A DNA stretch of 64,000 nucleotides from Lonicera japonica (taxonomy: Eukaryota > Streptophyta > Magnoliopsida > Dipsacales > Caprifoliaceae), in contig CM038465.1 of the NCBI GenBank assembly GCA_021464415.1, positions 17,825,839 to 17,889,838 on the forward strand. The letters are read 5' to 3'. Below, piece by piece: positions 1-11,515 of this stretch. The translations under genes and the position numbers were made by a program. The notes below the pieces were generated by a model. It did no database searches. It had not been told where the DNA came from and worked only from the letters and a program-made list of their open reading frames with translations. The first letter of the stretch is position 1; each line of letters opens with the position of its first letter.

Positions 1-37
1 ATGCAAGCATAAACAGATACCAAATCCTCAGTTGTTA

Positions 38-344
38 GGCTCCGTTTGATAGCAACATAAAAAATGAAAATAAAAACAACTAATTTGGGTGAGAAGATGG
101 AAAATAAGTTGAGGCAAATGGTGAGATCCTCTCCATCTCATACTTATTTTGTGAGTGTATGTCTTCCATCCTCCTTTAATATTTTGAGGAAAAATTTTCT
201 CCACCATCATCCAAAGAAATTTTTGTCATGGAAAAAAGCAAAAGGTAAAAGTCAATCTCACCACATCCCTCAACTTATTTTCCATCTTCTCACCTAAATT
301 AATTATTTTTATTTTCATTTTTCATGTTGCTATCAGACGGAGGC
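38..344. mobile_element. Tourist-like (PIF/Harbinger) MITE
   Basis: A 307-bp inverted-repeat element. The first ~90 bases (ggctccgtttgatagcaac...) are nearly the reverse complement of the last ~90 (...gttgctatcagacggaggc). The 3-bp sequence TTA flanks it on both sides (35-37 and 345-347), the TTA/TAA target typical of PIF/Harbinger. It has no transposase, so it would be non-autonomous. The short ORFs on both strands here follow from the palindromic structure and are not genes. A hAT origin is possible but no 8-bp duplication is seen. Confidence 0.75.
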
Positions 345-347
345 TTA

Positions 348-1302
348 AAGTTCAAAAATTATCCCAAAAGTTATAACCCAAATAAATTTGAACCACTATC
401 GAGAGAAAAAAATTGAAAAGCTAATGAATCACACTTATAGATTGCAAGTTAATTTTGGGCTATGCTTTTTTTTGGGATCATCATGCTTATTATATAAAAA
501 ATAAAATATTATATAGGATGTATAGATAAAGAACAACAAATTATAAAAAATAGAGGAAGAAAAAATTGCACTCTCATACAGCCATCAATAATCACCTTTA
601 AGAGGTATTCAATCTATTTTTGTATCGAATTACGTTTCATTTTATTCACTGATTAGTTCACACTCTAAGTGCATTTACGAGCTTCAAATTTTAAGAAAAT
701 TCATATTTTCATAACAATTAAAATAGGGGACTGGTAAGGAGTGATATAGTTTTAATTTGTGATTAATTGTGGAATTTTTATTTGGAATTTTCTTTATGAG
801 GAATATTCAATTTGATTTTGCTTTGATTAATTGATAATGACGTGACATGGCGCACTCAATTTAACTTTTGCCTACTTAAGTGAATTCAATTTAGTCATAA
901 CATATAATTTTTGTGAAAATTGAAATAATAAATATTATTTCATTGAATTATTTTTCAAACAATAAAAATCATATTTTACTGTTTATTTTTTGAAACAATA
1001 TTTTACTGTTTATTTAAACTATATAAATTGTATTTACACGAGCAAATCAAACGAGTCATTTGCTCTAAAGAATTTATTACGACAGTTTGCGTACTGCCAT
1101 CTTTCAACATCTACAAAAGTACAAGACAACAATATTAATCTTTTTGGACTAGAATTAGTTAATTCTTATAATTAAACCAAGAATAAGCCATAATTGCATA
1201 TTTAAAGAGTTTGACACAACTACAATATTCAAGTCAAGTTTTAACTTTTGAACTAAGAAATTAACAGAATTGCAAAGTCTTTTTTTCCCCATGTATCCTC
1301 AT
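348..1302. other. Unassigned AT-rich intergenic DNA
   Basis: Very AT-rich sequence between two MITEs. I see no recognisable coding sequence, RNA gene or repeat boundary. The only ORF of any length (990-1175) has no family resemblance and low-complexity composition. Confidence 0.5.
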
Positions 1303-1311
1303 TTTAATTTG

Positions 1312-2055
1312 GGGAAAAATACATTATACCCCTCCCCTCCCCTTGATATATCGGGTTAACGGGTTGTCCCCTAAATTATTTTACCCTACAACTAACCCTC
1401 CTTATACTATTACAGCCTTTCACATTATCCTAACTTATTTAGAGACTACCATATTTTCAAACAAAGGGGCCCACGTTACATTATTAGTAATAAAATTACA
1501 ATAATGAAATGATTTAAGATAACCAGGAGTGTACGGATAATGGTTTATCGTAGTTATTTTTAAACAATAACGCAATATTATTAATAGTAAAATCACAATA
1601 TGCCAATGAATTAGAGTATACCAAGGACCTTATAACACAATGAGTATGTTCAAAAAATTTAATTGACGCTAATTTATTTGAGATGGAGGTACTAAAACTT
1701 TAATTTATAGTATAACTAAATGACAATTTTTTAGTATTTTAAATAAATAGGCAATGACACTTATACTATGTGATGACTTTTATTAATATTCCATCTTTGG
1801 CTAAAAACTAATTAATCATAAGATGTTGAGTAGTCCAATGGCAACGTATCTTCTATTTTAAGCTCATTTTATTTTAATAAAAAATTATAAGGACAAATAT
1901 GAAAAAAATGAAAAAAACAATTATTGGGCAAAATGAAAAAAATAAATTGAAATCTACTTTTTTTTTCTAACTGGGTTGGGATAAAGTGAAAGGCTGCAAT
2001 AGTACAGGGAGTTGATTACTCAACAAACCACAAAAGGGTTTGATGTATTTTTCCC
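1312..2055. mobile_element. Mutator-like MITE with 9-bp target duplication
   Basis: Element of 744 bp starting gggaaaaatacat and ending atgtatttttccc, a perfect 13-base terminal inverted repeat. Imperfect pairing continues inward (ctattacagcctttcac near 1415 against gtgaaaggctgcaatag near 1987-2003). It is flanked by a perfect 9-bp direct repeat, tttaatttg, at 1303-1311 and 2056-2064, the length expected for Mutator-like elements. No transposase ORF is present, so it is a non-autonomous deletion derivative or MITE. Confidence 0.8.
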
Positions 2056-2064
2056 TTTAATTTG

Positions 2065-3415
2065 TGAGAAAGAATAAAGTTGCAATTATTTTATAAAAAA
2101 TAATTCACAAAGGATTTTCTTTAGATGGGAAAAAATAAGCTTAAAATGAGTAAGCACGACTGGTTCCAGTAGTCATATATGCTTACTATCACTGTGTTAT
2201 TGGCTTTGAGTGAAAAATATATTGTTTGTTTAGGGAGAGAGAGTCTAAGAAAACTATTGTGATTAATGCAGTGGGATTTTGGAGATGTAGTTTTGAGTGA
2301 AAAATTAAAAGACAATCATGTGAGGAAAAAATGTAGAGGGCATGGAAAAAGACTACCATAGTAGAAGGATAACCGAAAGTTATCAAATGGAAATAGCTGG
2401 CCTCCACCAGGGGTGAAAGCCTCCATCGAAAAAATAAGATGCTTGCACAAAAACATCATAAGTTTGATGCAAAATTGCACATTTTTGAGATAAAAAGATT
2501 GCTTCTGATGGAGAAAAGAATTAGTTGAAAAATAATGACGTAGAGGCTTTCTAAATTCTCTTGTATATTGATGCGCGAATATTTCAAAACTCATATTATT
2601 CAATAGCACTTTATATGATCCATATTCTTAGCACAATGGAATATATACTTGTACTCTGTGTTACTTGGCGTATATATGCGGAATTGTTAATGAATTGTTA
2701 TATGCATAGTACTTGTATCATGTTAATGAAAATCACGTGTTTTTGAAACTTAATTGTTATATTATGGATTTGATACATGTTACATAGTAATGCATGTGGA
2801 GTATTTGTGCTAAATAATTTATTTTCTTTGGGTAATTTTGCTTTCCAAACTCTAAACCAAATCCATGGAAAGTTGGGAATTGATATTAAAGGGTTTCTCG
2901 AGGTTTAGCTAGACGGTTTTAAGATTATTGGATATCTTTACTAGTTAGAATCTATTTTCTTGAACAGGATATGCTACTTGCGTTAATTGATATTATTTGC
3001 TTTGCATAAATCTTATTTACCATATTTTACTGCTTTACATACTCATTACTTTGTCTATTACTATGACAAAAATGAGGAAAGATTAAGGGAAAAAATGTTT
3101 ATGTGAGGGGGAGAGGAGGAGATATAAATAATTCTTTGCTTATTTGATTATTGTATCTCTTTACGCCCATGCTTCACTGGTGTTTGTTGAGTTTTGGTGT
3201 TTCAGGTTCATTAGCCCATTACACACACATACCAACTTACTCTTTTGCCATGTGAAGTGATGCAATGATTGGAGACTTAGAGTTAGGCATATCTTTGAAT
3301 CTTTTACTTAAATATGGACTAATTCGACATAACTCTGTAATTGAGATGTTATAGACATCGCGTCGAAAGTGTCTGTATACCTGTATGTGTTTTGTCATCG
3401 AAATAACCAAATGGG
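2065..3415. other. Unassigned intergenic DNA
   Basis: No recognisable gene. Overlapping short minus-strand ORFs at 2121-2609 (up to 97 codons) have no domain signature and are interrupted in every frame. I treat this as ordinary AT-rich spacer, possibly old decayed repeat. Confidence 0.4.
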
Positions 3416-3420
3416 AAGAT

Positions 3421-4688
3421 TGTTAAGTTTATATTTTTAGTTAGCTTGATTCCGATGCCAAAAAGTCTTTTTCCATTGTAATTATTTGAGTTAAATTGAA
3501 GATTTAAAGCTACGCCAATAAACGGAAGCTTACCGAATTTACTGGATGCATCGTACATAATTCCAGAGTTAATGTAAGTTGGTTATATGGTTTGATTCAA
3601 AATATAGGTGGTGATTGAGCGTTAAATTTGAATTCAAAAGTTTTTTGTGTCGAATCTATTTTTAATTATGTTTACTGAGTTTTGCCCAAATCCAAAAAAT
3701 CCCGTCGACATAAATTATTAAAGTAACTTATTTTTTTTCATATTTAATATATTTCATAAAGTTGCCTCTAAAATTTAAGTCAAACTAAAATTCAAACGGA
3801 TTTAATATGACGAAATAAAAATAAAAGTATAATAAAATATTTAGGTTTATTTCTAAATAAATAAATAAATAAAATCAATTTAAGTTAAAAGAAAAGTTTG
3901 AAAAGTAAGTGCTTCTTTATTAATTAAAGTGATCAAAGGCATTAAATGCTTAATGGGCCAAGTGCATCCTAAAAAAGCCACGTGTGGATGAATAAAGAGG
4001 CCGTATTAGCTTTGTGTGTATTCTTTTGGGCATGTATTTTTGTTGTAAAAATTATTTTCTTAATATTTTTAACATATTATAAAAATGATTTTGATTTTAT
4101 ATTTTTTTTATAAATATAACTATTAGTTTGGGTCAACAACACATAATTTTAAAGAGCTTTTTGAGGCAAAAAATATTCAAACGCTATAATCAATTTTTAA
4201 GAGTTTTGAAATACCACCTAGATTTTGTTTACATGCCATAAGAGATCTTACTTCTTTTCAAATTTAAGAACTTGGGTTTTAAACGTTTACAATCCTATGG
4301 GAGTGTCTTCTGTTGCAATTGGAGATAGGGTAAGCAAAGTGGCTAACGTGTGATAAGGGAGATCGCAGACAAAGGGTGAAGGATTATGATCAAGTGTGTA
4401 AAAGTAGGGGAGGCGACGGATAAGTCGAAAAAATGAGAAGTGCTAAGCCAAGCTAGCTGCGGTTGGATTCTAAGTTCAAGGGATTGACGAGACTGTTGCA
4501 TAAATTGTGGAAAACCGATTTTTGTAAGTCATCCAGTCTGTAATTCCGTTTTAAACATAGTGAAACACTGTCGGTTAGTCATGAGGATTAGCCCTACGCA
4601 AGTAGGGATACCTCGTTACTTATTTATGTTGTGGATTGTTTTTGTGTGATCGATTGATTGATATAAATTGTTAGAAAAACGCAACACA
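3421..4688 (+). mobile_element. Solo LTR, family F (Ty1/copia-like)
   Basis: Begins tgttaagttt and ends gcaacaca. Flanked by agat (3417-3420 and 4689-4692), or aagat if the terminal A is shared. A diverged second copy lies at 50635-51819. The two share ordered blocks, for example near 3530/50757, 3720/50930, 4340/51480 and ctacgcaagtag near 4600/51750. The second copy is preceded by a polypurine tract, which supports reading this repeat as an LTR and gives its strand. No internal coding region adjoins this copy, so it is a solo LTR. Assignment to copia is an inference from the TGTTA start and the length of about 1.2 kb. Confidence 0.65.
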
Positions 4689-4692
4689 AGAT

Positions 4693-5053
4693 TTTAGACA
4701 ATACTAAAAATTAATTAGACCTAGGATTTTAATTCTGCTTATTAAACTACAAATTATTTTTGATAAAAACTCTAAAATCAATCTAAGCAATATGATCCAT
4801 ATAAAATAATTTTCTTTAGCCTTCTTCTCATTTTCAAAACCATATTCGAAGGGAAACACGAAATCATGCACCTTAAAGGAGTGGCTCCACTTTTTTTTAG
4901 CCCAAGGAGGTTGGGTTTGCTTTAAAAGGTTTTATACCTACCCTGTCAAGGTTGGGTCTCCCAAAATTGTGATGGGCCTTCCTAAGGCATAGGGGATTTA
5001 AAATATAGGTTATTTTTCATCTCTATGATGGGTTAGGAGCACGATAAAAGGTG
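4693..5053. other. Unassigned spacer between two solo LTRs
   Basis: About 360 bp of non-coding sequence. It contains a run of eight T (around 4890) and nothing else I can identify. Confidence 0.4.
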
Positions 5054-6570
5054 TTCCATGTGACACCCCAAATCCCGTTATGAGAATCATTCTCCGGGAT
5101 TTAGGTAATCACAGGAACCGTACGCTGACGGTGGTTAACTAAAAGATAATCCATATAAAATAACATTAGCCAAAGACATACATGAGATATATAAGTTAAA
5201 CCTGTATATAGATAACTTGTCTAAAACTAGTACATTCCAGGTCTTATATTGAAGCAATTTACAAACAAATCAGCCCCCAACGGGGTCCCAGCACAATCAC
5301 ACTAGAGTACTCTCACAACATATGATATATATATATATAACACATGAGTAGCATGCAAATTATATCTCAAAGATTGATGGGCATTGGTGTTTCATATGTG
5401 AAAGACCATTTGTGTAATAAAGGTAACAGAGGCAGCCTAAGATGATGATCCTTCCCTTTACCCTTTCCCGGGGAACCCGCTGAAGCACCTATAAAAGAAG
5501 GAAAGAGTGAGTCGAAAGGACTCAGTGGAAACTATATGAATATATATACAATAAAGGAAATAGGAAATGATATACTTTGGGATAACAAAGTAATCAAACT
5601 CTCACTTGAGTAAACAATCCTAACGGTACAATCTCACCGGCCGAAAACAGTAATCTCGGCAATTCTAGCCACTGTCCATGAGTACGACCAAGTCTGCATT
5701 TCGTGGCCTTTCACCCACGCGGCAGCAGGGCCTCTCGATCGTTTTCATGCACGGTTTCATCTCTTGCACCTAGGAGACTCTGTCCCATTTTCCAGTCCCG
5801 TCCAACGAAACCAAATCTGGGACCATCGTGGACTAGTGCTAGTATATTATATTCATATAATCATTTATTAGCTCGTCAAGAGGTGATTGATCCATATACA
5901 AGTATACATGTATATACGTTTGTCTAATTTCTTCTAAGTACTAACAATAGTACTATTAACTAGAGAAATTCCGTATCAACGATATTCCAAGTAATTACAT
6001 AATCCATGATAGGTGTTTGGTAAAGTAAATTCTCAATTTGGACTAACTATGTGGTTTATAGGCTTTTCATCAAGGTGTGTATTAGATATAATGGGATCTA
6101 GGTAGTTTTATAATAGTTTAATCAAGAAATTAGTAGAGGTTTCCAATCAAATATGCAATGCAAATAACAATAAGACTATTAGAACTATCAATTCCAAAAA
6201 ATGGACTCTATCTCATCATTTATCCACAAGACCCATATGTATATATATATATAACCTAGGTTTCTAATAAATAGATACATGAAGATTTGAACAACAATAG
6301 GAAAAGAAATGAGTTTAAGGAGTAGGTTTCCACCTTAACAACGCTAAAACTTTGAGTTAAGTAAGTCGAATCAAGCTGATCGTTGACGGATCGTAGAATC
6401 CCCAAATCCAAGCTTAGACCCACATCAATAAAGCAAGGAGGATGAATATGATGACCTTAGAAACCTCCCCGGACGAGCTCTCATGTCTCTTTCTAACTTT
6501 CTCACAAGTTTGCTCGAAAGTGAGAATGAAATGGGAAAAGCTCGACTTAAGGTGCCCAGGTCGATATGCC

Positions 6571-6710
6571 GAACTAGTATGCCATTTTTGGGGACCAGTC
6601 CGCAGTCCTTAATGCTCCCCAAAATTAAACACTGGACCGGTATGGAGAAACTGCATACCAGTCCGCAGTTCTCTTTTCTCCCTGAATTTTAAAGCCGGAT
6701 CGGTATGGCC
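6571..6710 (-). repeat. Copy-specific phrase cluster in LTR B1
   Basis: Five related short phrases recur here in both orientations: gaactagtatgcc (6571), ggaccagtccgcag (6592), ggaccggtatgg (6634), gcataccagtccgcag (6653) and gccggatcggtatggcc (6694). They are variants of GGACCGGTATGGC. It occupies the place where other LTR copies carry different phrase sets. Confidence 0.6.
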
Positions 6711-7153
6711 AAATCCCAGACTAGTGCGCGTAGAAAACTTGCCGTGAACAAATTTGATAGTTCTGCAACTTTGCGCACATTTTTCACAATTGAGGAGGGG
6801 GATTTGGATTTTGGCCAAAACACAAAAATTTTACGTAATTGAATTACCTTTCTAACCTCGCAAATAGGAACTCGTTTGGACTCCAAATAAGAAGTTATGC
6901 CTTTCCAAAAACAAGGACATCAATATAACGAAAATGCGAGAACGCACTAGTTTCTGAACTTATTTTCACCCGAACCACTCAAACCGCTCTACACACACAC
7001 CATAGAGTTAAATAACATCGATATAATATACATAAAGTCCTCCATTTATCCCAACCCCTTAAACAATAATTTTAGCACCATTTGAGGTTCAAATATAACT
7101 TTTACTAGGACAATACTTGTTTTTAAAACAAGATAGAATCTATGGGGTTTTAC

Positions 7154-9303
7154 TGTAACATCCCCTATTTAAAATAATGTTAATTATTTTGTATTAACTC
7201 TTTTATATGCATGTGAATGATCCTTTGGTGATTCGGGTGGTCCAAATTAATTTCGGTTGATAAATATGAAGTTTTGGTTCCTTACAATTCGTTAGTTTGA
7301 GCTAACTTTGGGCTATTGTAATTCCTCCGTTACTTATCCGATTAAAATTTTGCTCATGCATGTTTCTAGTAATTGTAACATTATACAACTTTCATGTTTT
7401 GGCCAAAAGCTAATTCGTACTACTCGTGGGTCAAAACAGGGTGCGAATTAGATCCATCGCTAAATCCTGGTTGTTTGATAACGTTTTGGCAGAGCGCTGC
7501 CTTCGGTGAATTTCTGAGAACATTTGTTCATAATTTTGGAAAACTTCCTCTTAGGAAGTTGTATATCTTTGAATTACCTTTCCGTGCATATAAAGAACAC
7601 CTCAATCGGAGTTTCGAGTCAAAAGTTATGGCTAAAACAAAAACAGTGCCCAGAACGAAAAATTTGCGCGCGTTTACTGTAGCAACCGACTTAAATTGGA
7701 TTAAAGCTTATTTTAAGCTCTTTTTCACTCATTTTTGACCCAACCTCTTCCACTAAACTCTAGAGAGAGAAAAATAGGTGTTCTTGAGCGATCCTTACCT
7801 ATTTTCACTCCCGATCGAAGGATTAAACATAAAAAATCATCCGAAACACCTCCTAGCTTACTATTCATCATCTTCTACCTTGAGGATTCTTTGGGGAAGG
7901 CTGAAGCATTAAATTTCTTTCTTCTTTCTCATTTATAAATTGAGGTAGGGGTTCTATGGCTTTCAAAACTAGATAATATGCTTTTATTAGTCACGAATTA
8001 TTGTTTATGATTATCAATTGCTTGAGAAGCTTGAATATTAGAGGTGTTCGTGCTATTTTTATGACTTATAAAATTGTGATTGTAAGATTTGATGCAAGAT
8101 ATGCCATATACACTTGCTAATAAGTGTTATTTGAACGATATGTGTATCCCTTGGTGATGTACATGTTGTTTGCGGATAAAATGGATTGTTAACAAATTTT
8201 ACATACCAATGGATATGATATGAGAGTTATGGGAGTGGATATGGCATAAATTGCTTCATATTCATGAATTAGCATGTCTTTCATATCATGCGTGTTATTG
8301 TTGTGTCAACCAAGCACTTAAAGGATTCCTAGCATATGTGGATCATCCTTATGGCTCGACATATGGGAGTATTTTTAATGATGATTACTATGATGATGAA
8401 AACTCATTATGATCTGATTTTGGATGTGATATGGATCCGTATATGATTCTATTATAGCCCTTCGATTGTGAAGGAATGATGTATTGATTTGTGCCTACCG
8501 GGATGGAATTACATAGGGCTTGGTGCCATTGGGTTGAAAATCCCTAAACCTCCGGAGGGCAACAACGCGTCAGCTGTCTAGAGCCAGCGGTGTGTAGCCC
8601 GAAAATCTAGACAACGGTAAGGCACTAATGATTATGTGGTTATGTTTCTATTGGTGGACATGCGGTCCAATTTGATTATGATCAATTGATATACTCTGGG
8701 GCCGATGGGCCAATTTATGATTATTGTCGAATTTTCTCTTGGGCGGTCAGACCTTTGCTATACTCCGGTTCTATATGGATATATTCTAGCTACGTAGCTC
8801 TAAGGTTAACACAAGGGAGGTAACCTGCATTGGCATGCGCATGCATCATGAAATGAATATATGTTTTTCAACTGAATTGTGTTTTGTATATGATTATTTA
8901 CCCCTACTGAGCGTATAGCTCACCCTATTTCTTTAAACTATTTTAGGTACTCATGAGTCCCAGGCGAACAAAGACACGATGGGTTCGGGTTCGAAATAGA
9001 AGCTTATTATACAGATATATTTTTGTTGTGTATATGTTATCTCGGGAAGCCACGGCTAGCCCGGAACATCGTATATTATTAGTGAACTTACTTACTTGGT
9101 TATGTATAACAGTTATATGTACGCATGTATGTTTTTGCACAGAAATATCACCTTATATCTTGTGGGATGACACATGACATTTACGGTTTGAATTTCTTTA
9201 TAAATTTACGTATGTACCCATTTTAGTCAATCTAAGATGGGTTAATGACATTCCAGGCCTTAGCTACGGGTGTTGTCCTGTAGATTAAGGTGAGGGTGTT
9301 ACA
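7154..9303 (+). mobile_element. Solo LTR A1 (Tekay/Del-like) nested in B1
   Basis: A 2,150-bp sequence from tgtaacatcc to ggtgttaca. Flanks are tttac (7149-7153) and gttac (9304-9308), a 4/5 target duplication. It aligns along its length with A2 (17628-19833). Landmarks include the conserved block near 7607-7640, the phrase tgccatatacacttgctaat near 8102, and a ctgagcgtatagctcaccc block near 8907 as seen in Tekay/Del LTRs. The 114-codon ORF at 7394-7738 lies wholly inside the LTR and is not conserved in A2, so it is not a gene. Confidence 0.85.
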
Positions 9304-9314
9304 GTTACATTCCA

Positions 9315-10330
9315 ACCTTTAGATCTCAAATAATACAGCACCATGCTTTCTTTCTTTAGTAAGTCTCATTTTATTCCATTCATTTTAATTTTGGACCAAT
9401 ATTCCTTGTATATATCTCTTAACATTGCTTTTATATTCTTCTCAGCAAGCCATAAGAGGGTTATGCATGTCTAGTATAAGTGGACAAGTTTGGCGAACCA
9501 CTTATATGCCTACCAATTCACAAAAATCTTAGATCTTAACAATATGTACAAGTTTGGCCTAGGTCACAGGCCTAAGGATCTTCCTGCTTATACACCAAAA
9601 GATCTACTAGAGCTTTGCGTGTTAGCAGACAATGTAGAGTTTATAAAACTCTTATGAGGCACCCGCCAGGCCTGCTGACCCTCTCAGTCAAGTGTTTAGG
9701 GATGCTTAACTAACACCAGTTGAAGAAAGGCCGAGGATTAAGTCCTGAAGAAGAACTTTTTCTTTTGCGAAGGAAGGTCCAATCCTAATTGCATAACCCA
9801 TCCGGCAAGTTATGCATTCTACAAAATACAAATGTCTCATTTCTTTGCCTTATTTTTGTGTTTATTTCCTTATTTGTCCTCCCATGTATTGACATATTGC
9901 CTGATCATTGTCACATGATCTGTTAAGTTGCAGTCTAGTAGGTTGATTGATAGCCAAACCTTGCTGAAAAGACCAAGGACAATGTTCATCAAGGCTAAGT
10001 CTATAGAGGACCTAGAGGACAAGAAATACAAGTTGTCGTTGAGGCCGCAAGCCCCACCCTTGTCATAGTGAAGGAATCCAGCCCTCTCCCTGGTGCCAAA
10101 GACTTCCATAAAGTCATGGGAAATAGCTTCTCTATGACTAAATTCCTCAATGTCATAGAGCTGGAGGCTGAGCGAATAGATGGGGAGGTGTTCAAGGCTG
10201 CTGACATATTCTTTAAAAGATAGGAGAAATAATCTCCTCAAAATGTTGAGGCTACTAGTTATAAAGACTTCACCTTCATTGGGGCCAAGTTTGCGCTTGT
10301 TGTGAGTTCTTTCAGTAAGCTAAAAAAAAT
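9315..10330 (+). other. Decayed, unidentified coding-like sequence
   Basis: Plus-strand frames give several blocks of protein-like composition separated by stops, for example around 9545-9655 (KDLPAYTPKDLLELCVLADN) and 10100-10220 (KFLNVIELEAERIDGEVF). I do not recognise the family. A transposable-element gag/pol origin is plausible given the surroundings but unproven. The 123-codon minus-strand ORF at 9870-10241 lies over the same stretch and has no recognisable features. Confidence 0.3.
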
Positions 10331-10990
10331 GGCAGGTCTGCTAGAAGAAAATGATCTATATATTCCAATATGGTGCTCAATTATAAGTACGGTAAGGTTA
10401 ATCAATATGTCTATAAACTAACCAACAACTTTCTAATTTAACAATATAGCTTTGTAATTGAAAATATTATATCCATGAGGTAAAAAGTCCTCATTTTACA
10501 TAAAACCCACATTTAGATCATTATAGTTGTTTAGCACAATTATATATGTATTCGTATACATACTAGTGGGTTTTCGTCAAATCTTATAATATACTTGCAA
10601 GCAAAGTGACTTCTTGTAGAATCGTTAAATCAAAGACATATTATGTAAGAATCAACAAGAAGAATCATTAACATCACACCCATACTCCACGCATGTGTAC
10701 AAACAAGATTCTAGTATAACCCCCCCCCCCCCCCCCCCCATTTGTAATAAAATGGAACATGCAACAATAATACTTTAAAAATAAGTTTGAGTATTAGTGT
10801 TCCTGCCTCTGTGAAGCAAGCTCTGCTTGAGCTCTAATGGTGATTTTAAGGTTGAAGATGAGGAAAATAGAGAAATCTTAAACCCTAGGCTCCAAATCTT
10901 TGATATATGGTGTTCGATTAATGAAATCCCCCTTAAAATCACTCACATACCTCCCCTACATAAGCTCTAATAGTCTTCACAATTTTTAGA
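10330..10990 (-). mobile_element. Fragment of a B-type LTR
   Basis: The stretch around 10760-10890 (aataagtttgagtattagtg followed by ttcctgcct) matches the middle of B LTRs at 17310-17330 and 57868-57890. Ends are not defined and no target duplication was found, so this is a fragment. It includes a run of 20 C residues at 10720-10739. Confidence 0.4.
10720..10739. repeat. Poly-C run (20 bases)
   Basis: Uninterrupted run of 20 C on the plus strand, the longest homopolymer noticed in the window. It is prone to slippage and sequencing error, so its exact length should not be trusted. Confidence 0.8.
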
Positions 10991-11183
10991 CAAGAATGAG
11001 GGTTTTAAATCGAGTAAGTGGGCAGTCAAACCCTTTAGATAGCACATGTACACTTACTGGTACACCTTACCTGCATCAGCTAGAAGTGCAAACTCACGTG
11101 TTCTCTCTCCTCCCCTACATCATTGGAAAATCCCACCCCTATTTGCGTACTGATATTACTATTAAAAGCTCATACTGGTTATA

Positions 11184-11515
11184 AGAATCCGGGATCTTCG
11201 ACCCTGCCAACGAGATTCTTTCTTGTTTTAAAACTTCGTTTTGTAGGAAAACTTGTCTTTTAGAGTTGCCAATTTGTTTTATAAGAAAACAAACAAAATA
11301 TTGTATAAAAGATAATTCGAAAATGGACTATCTTTTACACATTGAAACCAAAGATTATTTGATAATTACTTTGCCAGGGTTCAGGAACTACGTTACGAAT
11401 TGGGAAAGTGTTAGGCACCCAATCCGCCCTTTCGGTCTCTTAACGGATCATTTATTTAATTCTTATTTTAAATATCTTGCAAGTCGTTTAAATTATTTTC
11501 AAAATAGTCCTTTTG
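11184..11515 (+). mobile_element. Ogre/Tat-like LTR or leader fragment
   Basis: Contains ttagagttgccaatttg (from about 11260) followed by gggttcaggaactacgttac and a gtgttaggcacccaatccg block (11409 onward). From general knowledge, an rAGAGTcGCCA... / GGGTTCGGGG...GTTACG... / GTGTTAGGCACCC series is characteristic of Ogre/Tat-class Ty3 elements in dicots. Only this ~330-bp stretch is recognisable and its limits are approximate. No coding region of the element is evident next to it. Confidence 0.45.

Larger units (their letters stand above)
5059..9309 (-). mobile_element. Solo LTR B1 (Tekay/Del-like), split by nested LTR A1
   Basis: On the plus strand it starts tgtgacacccc and, after removing nested A1, ends ggggttttaca. 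Perfect 5-bp target duplication TTCCA at 5054-5058 and 9310-9314. Net length is about 2.1 kb without A1. Landmarks shared with other B copies include the tctgcatttcgtggcctttc block at 5692 (also near 45041 and 62598). Sense on the minus strand is inferred from comparison with B3, whose 5' edge adjoins a polypurine tract. No internal region survives, consistent with LTR-LTR recombination. Confidence 0.85.

Noticed and set aside
7394..7738. 114-codon ORF, plus strand
   Set aside because: Lies fully inside LTR A1, is broken in the homologous part of A2, and has no domain features.
9870..10241. 123-codon ORF, minus strand
   Set aside because: No motif, and the plus strand of the same stretch reads more like protein. 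Likely chance.
10700..10960. Real exon with a start near the C run
   Set aside because: The sequence aligns with the middle of B LTRs and has no open frame.
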